Assembly (NCBI GenBank): GCA_019683665.1
Contig: JADGIB010000047.1
Span: 1 to 16,230 of the forward strand
Length of the DNA: 16,230 bases
Reading direction: 5' to 3'
Origin: Solirubrobacteraceae bacterium
GTDB lineage: Bacteria; Actinomycetota; Thermoleophilia; Solirubrobacterales; Solirubrobacteraceae
Positions within the stretch are counted from its first letter, which is position 1; every line of letters starts with the position of its first letter. The translations under genes were made by a program, and so were the position numbers. Below, piece after piece: positions 8,544 through 13,949 of this stretch. Below the pieces are notes generated by a model. That model saw only the letters and a program-made list of their open reading frames with translations. It had not been told where the DNA came from and did not search any database.

Positions 8544-8552
8544 GGGCGGCGG
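8544..8552 (+). other. Second apparent one-base frameshift, inside the EAL domain
   Basis: The upstream frame reads TETALLEDPTG up to about 8546; the EAL continuation AEVLAALRGLGVLLVLDDFG starts at 8549 in another frame. Two bases sit where three are expected, in GGGCGGCGGAGG. One missing C or G would restore a normal DPTGAAEVL junction. Without correction the EAL domain loses its DDFGTG, KLDRSF and AEGVE motifs. Confidence 0.7.
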
Positions 8553-8909
8553 AGGTGCTCGCCGCCCTGCGCGGGCTCGGCGTCCTCCTCGTCCTCGACG
8601 ACTTCGGCACCGGCCAGTCGTCGCTGGCGGTCCTGCGCGACTTCCCGTTCGACGGGCTGAAGCTCGACCGCTCGTTCCTGCGCGCCGGCGACTGGGCGAT
8701 CGTGCAGGCGGTGACGCAGATGGCGCGCAGCTTCGAGCTGCGGGTCATCGCCGAGGGGGTCGAGCGGCCCGACCAGGCGGCCGCCGCGGCCGGCCTGGAC
8801 TGCGACTTCGGCCAGGGCTGGCACTACGGGCGCGCGGTCCCGGCCGCCGAGCTCGAGCGCGTCGTGCCGGAGCTCGCCGCGCGCCTGGCCGGGTAGGGCC
8901 CGGCGCCCG

Positions 8910-8915
8910 TACCCT
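8910..8915 (+). promoter_or_regulatory. Candidate -10 element for the phosphatase gene
   Basis: TACCCT fits TAnnnT and ends seven bases before the ATG at 8923, the spacing expected for a leaderless transcript. There is no Shine-Dalgarno-like sequence in the preceding 20 bases, which favours this reading over a conventional start. No -35 box was recognised. Confidence 0.45.
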
Positions 8916-8922
8916 GCGCGCC

Positions 8923-9402
8923 ATGCGGATCCTGTTCGTGTGTCTGGGCAACATCTGCCGCTCGCCGACGGCCGAGGGCGTGATGGCCCGGCTCGTGCGC
9001 GACGCCGGGCTCGACGGCGAGGTGGTGATCGACAGCGCCGGCACGAGCGGGTGGCACGTCGGCGAGCCGCCGGACCCGCGCGCGGCCGCGGCGGCGCGCC
9101 GGCGCGGGACGGAGCTGACCGGCGCGGCGCGCCAGGTGCGCCCCGAGGACTTCCACGAGTTCGACCTCATCCTCGCGATGGACGGGTCGAACCTGCGCGA
9201 CCTGCACGCGATGGCGCCCCATCCGCAGGCGCGAGAGAAGGTCCGGCTGCTGCGCGAGTTCGACCCGGCGTCGGCGGACGCCGGCGACCTCGACGTCCCC
9301 GACCCGTACTACGGCGGCCCGCGCGGCTTCGACGACGTCCTCGACCTCGTCGAGGCGGCCTGCCGCGGCCTGCTCGACGAGATCCGCGCCGCCCGCGCAT
9401 GA
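8923..9402 (+). CDS. Low-molecular-weight protein-tyrosine-phosphatase family protein
   Basis: The product has 159 residues, a normal length for the family. The active-site loop CLGNICRS (C7 nucleophile, R13) opens the protein, and the general acid lies in DVPDPYY (D127), so both catalytic parts are intact. Such enzymes form a cysteinyl-phosphate intermediate and act on phosphotyrosine. A human family member, LMW-PTP-A, was shown to be a protein-ribulosamine-5-phosphatase. Because the stop overlaps the start of a fructosamine-kinase-family gene (ATGA, 9399-9402), I infer that this one also serves protein deglycation. It could instead be a conventional tyrosine phosphatase or, less likely, an arsenate reductase; no arsenic genes are nearby. 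Confidence 0.93.
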   Translation: MRILFVCLGNICRSPTAEGVMARLVRDAGLDGEVVIDSAGTSGWHVGEPPDPRAAAAARRRGTELTGAARQVRPEDFHEFDLILAMDGSNLRDLHAMAPHPQAREKVRLLREFDPASADAGDLDVPDPYYGGPRGFDDVLDLVEAACRGLLDEIRAARA

Positions 9403-10241
9403 GCCTGCCGCCCGGGCTCGAGGACGCGCTCGGCCCGGTCGCCGCCGCCCGGCGGATCGCCGGCGGCGACCTCAACGACGCGTGGACGGTCGAGCTCGCC
9501 GGCGGCGGGCGCGCGTTCGTGAAGGCCCGCCCCGGGGCCGCGCCCGACGAGTTCGCCACCGAGGCGCGCGGGCTGGCCTGGCTGGCCGAGCCGGGCGCGC
9601 TGCGGGTGCCGCGCGTGCTCGCCTGCGACGAGCGGTTCCTCGCGCTCGAGTGGATCGACGCCGGGCGCCTCGACGCCGCCGGGGAGGAGGAGCTCGGGCG
9701 CGGGCTGGCCGCCCTGCACGCCGCCGGGGCCGACGGGTTCGGCGCCCCGTGGCCCATGCGCCTCGGCCCGGTCGTGCTCCCGAACGAGCCGGCCGGCGAC
9801 TGGCCGACGTTCTACGCCCGGCGGCGCCTGGAGCCGCTGGCGGCGATGGCCCGCGACCGCGGGGCGCTGTCGGCGGCGGGGGCCGGCGCGGTCCTGCGCG
9901 TGTGCGAGCGCATCGACGAGCTGGCCGGCCCGCCCGAGCCGCCCGCGCGCCTGCACGGGGACCTGTGGAGCGGGAACGTGCTCGCCGGGGCCGACGGGCG
10001 GCCGTGGCTCATCGACCCGGCCGCCCACGGCGGGCACCGCGAGGTCGACCTGGCGATGCTGGCGCTGTTCGGCGCGCCGGGGCCGCGGGTCCTCGACGCC
10101 TACGCCGAGGCGCACCCGCTCGCCGACGGGCACGCCGAGCGGGTCGCGCTCTACCAGCTGCTGCCGCTGCTCGTGCACGCGGTCCTGTTCGGCGGCGGGT
10201 ACGGGCGCAGCGCGGAGGCCGCGGCGCGGCGGTACGTGTGA
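9399..10241 (+). CDS. Fructosamine/ribulosamine-3-kinase family protein
   Basis: The product has 280 residues, typical for this kinase-fold family. It has a nucleotide-binding loop near AGGDLNDAW (21-29), a candidate ATP lysine in FVKARP (K42), the catalytic HGDLWSGN (186-193, D188) and the metal-binding LIDPAAHGGHREVDLAM (D206). The HGDLW-S-GN plus DPA-GHRE-DLAM pair is the fructosamine-kinase signature and distinguishes it from aminoglycoside and choline kinases. Family members phosphorylate ketosamines on protein lysines at carbon 3; the product then falls apart and frees the amine. Bacterial members prefer ribulosamines or erythrulosamines. The nucleotide loop lacks the redox-active cysteine known from plant homologues. 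The ATG overlaps the phosphatase stop by four bases, so the two are probably translationally coupled. The substrate here is inferred. Confidence 0.88.
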   Translation: MSLPPGLEDALGPVAAARRIAGGDLNDAWTVELAGGGRAFVKARPGAAPDEFATEARGLAWLAEPGALRVPRVLACDERFLALEWIDAGRLDAAGEEELGRGLAALHAAGADGFGAPWPMRLGPVVLPNEPAGDWPTFYARRRLEPLAAMARDRGALSAAGAGAVLRVCERIDELAGPPEPPARLHGDLWSGNVLAGADGRPWLIDPAAHGGHREVDLAMLALFGAPGPRVLDAYAEAHPLADGHAERVALYQLLPLLVHAVLFGGGYGRSAEAAARRYV

Positions 10242-10247
10242 CACCCT
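10242..10247 (+). promoter_or_regulatory. Weak -10-like box before the SDR gene
   Basis: CACCCT ends seven bases before the ATG at 10255, the same spacing as TACCCT before the phosphatase gene, but it lacks the conserved first T. With only 13 bases separating it from the kinase gene, cotranscription is at least as likely. Confidence 0.2.
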
Positions 10248-10254
10248 GACGCGC

Positions 10255-11040
10255 ATGGACCTCGGACTGCAGGGGCGCGCCTGCATCGTCACCGGCGCGT
10301 CGAAGGGGATCGGGCTGGCGATCGCGCGGCTGCTCGTGCAGGAGGGCGCCCGGGTGCTGCTCGTCGCCCGCGGCGAGGCGGCGCTGCGCGCGGCCGCCGA
10401 GGAGCTCGGCGCCGCCTGGCACGCGGCCGACGTCACCGGCCCGCAGGCGGCCGAGGCGATCGTCGCCGCCTGCGAGCGCGCGTTCGGGTCGGTCGACGTC
10501 CTGGTCAACAACGCGGGCCTGGCCGAGATCCGCGACCTCGACGAGCTGACCGACGCCGAGTGGCAGCGCGACTGGGACCTGCACGTGATGGCGTCGATGC
10601 GGCTGATGCGCGCCGCCTGCCCGCGGATGGCCGCCAACGGCTGGGGCCGGGTCGTGAACGTCTCGTCGTCGTCGGGCAAGCGCCCGTCGGGGACGCTGGC
10701 GATGTCGTACTCGGTGACGAAGGCCGCGCAGCTCGCGCTGTCGCGCGCGTTCGCCGACCGCTACGCGGCGCAGGGGGTGCGCGTGAACGCGATCGCGCCC
10801 GGCATGGCGCTCAGCGAGGGGTGGACGGCGCCGGGCGGGCTGGCCGACCAGCTCGCGCGGCGGCGCGGCGTCTCGCGCGAGGAGGTCCTGCGCGCCCAGG
10901 GCGGGCGGCTGCCGATCGGCCGGGCGCTCGAGGTCGACGAGGTGGCCCGGATCGCCGTCGTGCTCTGCTCGGAGCTCGCCTCCGGGGTGGCGGGCGCGGC
11001 GTGGTCGGTCGACGGCGGCGTCCACGCGTCGATCGTGTGA
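10255..11040 (+). CDS. SDR family oxidoreductase (FabG-like 3-oxoacyl reductase candidate)
   Basis: The product has 261 residues, the length of a classical short-chain dehydrogenase. The Rossmann cofactor loop TGASKGIG is at 13-20, NNAG at 85-88, catalytic serines at 138-140 and the YSVTK active site at Y152/K156. These enzymes reduce or oxidise carbonyls or alcohols with NAD(P)H. The sequence does not fix the substrate. Two dehydratase-like genes follow 71 bp downstream, so reduction of a beta-ketoacyl thioester is a reasonable guess. The fourth catalytic position, normally Asn in classical SDRs, aligns to His110 in DLHVMASMRL. A long loop near 185-215 (LSEGWTAPGGLADQLARRRG) probably covers the substrate site. 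It follows the kinase gene by 13 bp. Confidence 0.9.
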   Translation: MDLGLQGRACIVTGASKGIGLAIARLLVQEGARVLLVARGEAALRAAAEELGAAWHAADVTGPQAAEAIVAACERAFGSVDVLVNNAGLAEIRDLDELTDAEWQRDWDLHVMASMRLMRAACPRMAANGWGRVVNVSSSSGKRPSGTLAMSYSVTKAAQLALSRAFADRYAAQGVRVNAIAPGMALSEGWTAPGGLADQLARRRGVSREEVLRAQGGRLPIGRALEVDEVARIAVVLCSELASGVAGAAWSVDGGVHASIV

Positions 11041-11059
11041 CCCGCCCGGCCGGGGGGTG

Positions 11060-11090
11060 CCGCCCCGCGGCGGGCCCCGGGCCGGGGCGG
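11060..11090 (+). terminator. Possible hairpin between SDR and hot-dog dehydratase genes
   Basis: CCGCCCCG (11060-11067) pairs perfectly with CGGGGCGG (11083-11090) around a 15-base G/C loop, within a 71-bp gap that is almost pure G and C. It could be a terminator or attenuator, but chance pairing in such DNA is common, so the call is weak. Confidence 0.25.
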
Positions 11091-11098
11091 CGACGTGG

Positions 11099-11104
11099 CA
11101 GGAT
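11099..11104 (+). promoter_or_regulatory. Candidate -10 element for the HadA-like gene
   Basis: CAGGAT resembles TAGGAT before holA and ends seven bases before the ATG at 11112. That spacing, plus an upstream hairpin, hints that the dehydratase pair can be transcribed separately from the SDR. The AGGA could equally be a ribosome binding site at about eight bases. Confidence 0.3.
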
Positions 11105-11111
11105 GCGGGCC

Positions 11112-11552
11112 ATGGCCGTGAACACCGACGCCGTCGGCAAGCAGTTCCCGCCCGTCACGTACGCGGTCGGGCGCGAGAAGGTGCGCGAGTTCGCGCGCGC
11201 GGTGGGGGAGACCGAGCCGCTCTACCTCGACGTCGAGGCCGCCCGCGCGGCCGGCTACCGCGACGTCGTCGCCCCGCCGATGTTCGCCGTCGTCTACGCG
11301 ATGCCCGCGCTCGCGCCCGCGATGGTCGACCCCGAGGTCGGCATCGACTTCTCCCGGCTGCTGCACGGCGGCCAGGAGTTCGTGTGGCGCAGGCTCGTCG
11401 TCGCCGGCGACGAGATCACGACGACCGCCGAGCTCGTCGAGGTCTCCGAGCGGGCCGGCAACGGCTTCTACACCTTCGAGACGCGCTCGGTCGACCAGGA
11501 GGGGGCCGAGGTCTGCGTCGGACGCTGGATGAACGTGGTGCGCGCCGCCTGA
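11112..11552 (+). CDS. MaoC/HadA-like hot-dog dehydratase subunit (probably non-catalytic)
   Basis: The product has 146 residues of the MaoC_dehydrat_N/FAS1-like dehydratase type. The opening GKQFPPVTYAVGREKVREFARAVGE and the AGYRDVVAPPMFAVV segment resemble the mycobacterial HadA subunit of (3R)-hydroxyacyl-ACP dehydratase. Where a catalytic hydratase-2 subunit reads SGDxNPIH, this protein reads VGETEPLY, so the Asp/His pair is replaced by Glu/Tyr. In the HadAB model such a subunit shapes the acyl tunnel while its partner does the chemistry. ATG at 11112 is preferred over the in-frame ATG at 11103 because the -10-like box overlaps the latter. Its stop overlaps the next start (TGATG), which supports a heterodimer. 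An acyl-CoA rather than acyl-ACP substrate is possible. Confidence 0.82.
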   Translation: MAVNTDAVGKQFPPVTYAVGREKVREFARAVGETEPLYLDVEAARAAGYRDVVAPPMFAVVYAMPALAPAMVDPEVGIDFSRLLHGGQEFVWRRLVVAGDEITTTAELVEVSERAGNGFYTFETRSVDQEGAEVCVGRWMNVVRAA

Positions 11553-11929
11553 TGGAGATCCCGATGCTCAAGGTCACCCCCGACCGCTACCTCACCGTCC
11601 GCTACGCGGGCGCCTCGGGGGACTTCAACCCGATCCACATCGACGAGGAGTTCGCGAGGTCCGTCGGCCTGCCGGGGAGGATCCTCCACGGCCTGTGGAT
11701 GATGGCCCAGTGCGCCCGCGCCCAGACCGAGGCCGCCGGCGACCCCGCCGCGCTGCGCCGCCTCGACGTCACGTTCCGCGGCATGGGCGTCCCCGAGGCC
11801 GAGCTGACCGTCACCTCGACCGTCCGCGAGGAGCGCGACGGCGTCGCGACGGTCGACATCGTCGTCGAGCAGAACGGCCGCGCGATCATCCGCAAGGCCG
11901 AGGCCGAGGTCGCCGTCGGGGGCGGCTGA
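11552..11929 (+). CDS. MaoC/HadB-like (R)-specific hydratase/dehydratase, catalytic subunit
   Basis: The product has 125 residues, a single hot-dog domain. It holds the hydratase-2 motif YAGASGDFNPIHIDEEFA (residues 18-35) with catalytic D24 and H29 at the normal spacing, followed by GRILHGLWMMA (42-52), as in HadB. Such enzymes add or remove water at the 2,3 position of acyl thioesters with R stereochemistry. The ATG at 11552 shares its A with the TGA of the upstream gene, so coupled translation and a one-to-one complex are likely. The SDR upstream could supply the 3-hydroxyacyl substrate. Whether the pair serves fatty-acid synthesis, elongation of special lipids or beta-oxidation cannot be told. 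The gene converges on acs with only 11 bp between the two stops and no obvious terminator. Confidence 0.88.
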   Translation: MEIPMLKVTPDRYLTVRYAGASGDFNPIHIDEEFARSVGLPGRILHGLWMMAQCARAQTEAAGDPAALRRLDVTFRGMGVPEAELTVTSTVREERDGVATVDIVVEQNGRAIIRKAEAEVAVGGG

Positions 11930-11940
11930 GCGCCCGGCGG

Positions 11941-13902
11941 CTAGGCGCCGTCCTCGGCCTGCAGCTCCTTCACGCGCGCCTCGAGCCGGCTCATGACGTC
12001 GGGGTCGCGCAGGGTGGTGACGTCGCCGAGCTCGCGCCCCTCGGCGATGTCGCGCAGGAGGCGGCGCATGATCTTGCCCGAGCGGGTCTTCGGGAGGTCG
12101 TCGGACCAGATGATCCGCTTCGGGCGGGCGAGCTTGCCGATCCGCTGGGCGACGTGCTCGCGGATCTCGGCCTCGAGCGCCTCGTCGCCCTCGAGGTTGC
12201 CCTCGAGGGTCACGAACGCGGTGACCGACTGGCCGGTCGTCTCGTCGCTCTGGCCGATGACGGCGGCCTCGGCCACCTTCGGGTGGGAGACGATCGCGCT
12301 CTCGATCTCGGCCGTGCTCATGCGGTGGCCGGAGACGTTGAGGACGTCGTCGACGCGGCCGATGACCCAGAAGTAGCCGTCGGCGTCCTGGCGGGCGGCG
12401 TCGCCGACGAAGTACGTGCGCGGGCCGTACTTCTCCCAGTAGGTGGCGACGTAGCGCTCGTCGTCCTTGTAGAGCGTGCGCAGCATCGACGGCCACGGCC
12501 GGGTCAGGGTCAGGTAGCCCTGGGTGTCGCGCGGGACCTCCTCGCCGGCGTCGTCGACGACGCGGGCGGCGATGCCGGGCAGCGGCGTGCCGGCCGAGCC
12601 GGGCTTCGCGGCCTGGGCGCCGGGCAGCGTCGTGATCATGATCGCGCCGGTCTCCGTCTGCCACCACGTGTCGACGATCGGGCAGCGCCCGCCGCCGATG
12701 ACCTTGTGGTACCAGAGCCAGGCCTTCGGGTTGATCGGCTCGCCGACCGTGCCGAGCAGGCGCAGCGACGAGAGGTCGTGGCGGGCCGGGTACTGCTCGC
12801 CCCACTTCATGCAGGCGCGGATCGCCGTCGGCGCGGTGTAGAAGATCGTCACCCCGAGCTCGGCGCAGAGCTTCCACCAGACGTCCTTGTCGGGGTAGTC
12901 GGGGGCGCCCTCGAACATGACCGACGTGCAGCCGTTGGCCAGCGGCCCGTAGACGATGTAGCTGTGGCCGGTGACCCAGCCGACGTCGGCCGAGCACCAG
13001 TACACGTCCTCGTCGGGCTTGAGGTCGAAGACGTGGCGGTGGGTCCAGGCGACCTGGGTGAGGTAGCCGCCGGTCGTGTGGAGGATCCCCTTCGGCTTGG
13101 CCGTCGACCCGGACGAGTAGAGGATGTAGAGCGGGTGCTCGGCCTCCAGCTCCTCCGGCGGGCAGACCGGGTCGGCCGCCGCCAGCGCCTCGTGCCACCA
13201 CACGTCGCCGTCGCCCATCGGGCACTCGATCCCGGTGTGGCGCACGACGAACGTCGTCCGCACCGGCATCCCGACCGCGTCGACCTGCGCCTTGATCGCC
13301 GCGGTGCGGCCCTTGCGCCGCGCCCCGTCGACGGTGATCAGCGCCTTCGCGGCCGAGAACTCCATCCGCTCGCGCACCGACTCGGCGCTGAAGCCGCCGA
13401 AGACGACGTTGTGGATCGCCCCGATCCGCGCGCAGGCGAGCATCGCCACGACGACCTCGGGGATCATCGGCAGGAAGATCCCGACGACGTCGCCCTTGCC
13501 GATCCCGTGCGCCTTCAGCGCGTTCGCGCACCGCTGCACGTCGGCGAGCAGGTCCGCGTAGGTGACGTCGCGCACCTCGCCCTCCTCGCCGCGCCAGTGG
13601 AACGCGACCCGGTCGCCCCGCCCGGCCTCGACGTGGCGGTCCAGGCAGTTCACCGACGCGTTCAGCGTCCCGTCGGTGAACCACTTGTAGAAGGGCGGGT
13701 CGGCGTCGTCGAGCGCGACGGTCGGCTCGCGGAACCACGACAGCGCCTTCGCCTGCTTCAGCCACCAGCCGGCCGGGTCCTCGGCCGCCTCGCGGTGGAC
13801 GCGGTCGTCGGCGATGAGGGCACGGTCACGGAACGCCGCCTCGGGCGCGAACGACTCGACGTCGAGCAGCTCTGCCAGCTCGTGCTCCAGATCGGTGGCC
13901 AT
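11941..13902 (-). CDS. acs: Acetyl-CoA synthetase (AMP-forming acetate-CoA ligase)
   Basis: The product has 653 residues, the standard Acs length. It turns acetate, ATP and CoA into acetyl-CoA through acetyl-AMP in the cytoplasm. Motifs: YSSGSTAKPKG at 262-272 (phosphate loop), DTWWQTETG at 411-419 with the two Trp that limit the pocket to short acids, GRVDDVLNVSGHR near 515-527 (hinge), and PKTRSGK ending in K610, the adenylation lysine that protein acetyltransferases modify in other bacteria. These features distinguish it from propionyl- or longer acyl-CoA ligases. ATG at 13902 has a strong ribosome binding site. It is the last gene of the operon, 47 bp after the symporter gene. Acetyl-lysine control of K610 is likely from family knowledge but not visible here. 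Confidence 0.96.
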   Translation of the reverse strand: MATDLEHELAELLDVESFAPEAAFRDRALIADDRVHREAAEDPAGWWLKQAKALSWFREPTVALDDADPPFYKWFTDGTLNASVNCLDRHVEAGRGDRVAFHWRGEEGEVRDVTYADLLADVQRCANALKAHGIGKGDVVGIFLPMIPEVVVAMLACARIGAIHNVVFGGFSAESVRERMEFSAAKALITVDGARRKGRTAAIKAQVDAVGMPVRTTFVVRHTGIECPMGDGDVWWHEALAAADPVCPPEELEAEHPLYILYSSGSTAKPKGILHTTGGYLTQVAWTHRHVFDLKPDEDVYWCSADVGWVTGHSYIVYGPLANGCTSVMFEGAPDYPDKDVWWKLCAELGVTIFYTAPTAIRACMKWGEQYPARHDLSSLRLLGTVGEPINPKAWLWYHKVIGGGRCPIVDTWWQTETGAIMITTLPGAQAAKPGSAGTPLPGIAARVVDDAGEEVPRDTQGYLTLTRPWPSMLRTLYKDDERYVATYWEKYGPRTYFVGDAARQDADGYFWVIGRVDDVLNVSGHRMSTAEIESAIVSHPKVAEAAVIGQSDETTGQSVTAFVTLEGNLEGDEALEAEIREHVAQRIGKLARPKRIIWSDDLPKTRSGKIMRRLLRDIAEGRELGDVTTLRDPDVMSRLEARVKELQAEDGA

Positions 13903-13910
13903 GACCGTGC

Positions 13911-13922
13911 TCTCCTCCTTCT
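13911..13922 (-). promoter_or_regulatory. Strong ribosome binding site of acs
   Basis: On the minus strand the bases read AGAAGGAGGAGA, with AGGAGG (13919-13914) about 11 bases before the ATG and further GGAG closer in. This contrasts with the weak or absent sites before most plus-strand genes in the window. Confidence 0.75.
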
Positions 13923-13949
13923 CGGGTACTGGGTCCTACCTGCCGGACA

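Larger units (their letters stand above)
5569..8896 (+). pseudogene. PAS(x4)-GAF-GGDEF-EAL cyclic-di-GMP sensor protein, broken by two apparent frameshifts
   Basis: Joining three frames gives one protein of about 1109 residues: 5569 to about 6078, 6081 to about 8546, and 8549 to the TAG at 8894-8896. Four PAS units (about residues 1-125, 126-255, 256-384, 385-508) each carry an N-[DA]-A-[LF]-C-R motif. A GAF domain (about 513-668) follows, then a diguanylate cyclase domain with GGDEF at 758-762 and an RxxD inhibitory site (RAID, 749-752) exactly five residues before it. The phosphodiesterase domain has ESLVRW (E887), VNVS, EVTE, DDFGTG (D1011), LKLDRSF, AEGVE and QGW, so its catalytic residues all look present. 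The protein would make or break cyclic di-GMP in response to an unidentified signal; no membrane segment is seen. GTG at 5569 is a tentative start. Both breaks are one base short and lie in G/C runs, so sequencing error is as likely as real decay. Confidence 0.75.

Noticed and set aside
6070..8560. Programmed frameshifting as the explanation for the two frame breaks
   Set aside because: No slippery heptamer followed by a structure was seen, two such sites in one gene would be exceptional, and both breaks lie in G/C runs prone to indels or base-calling errors.
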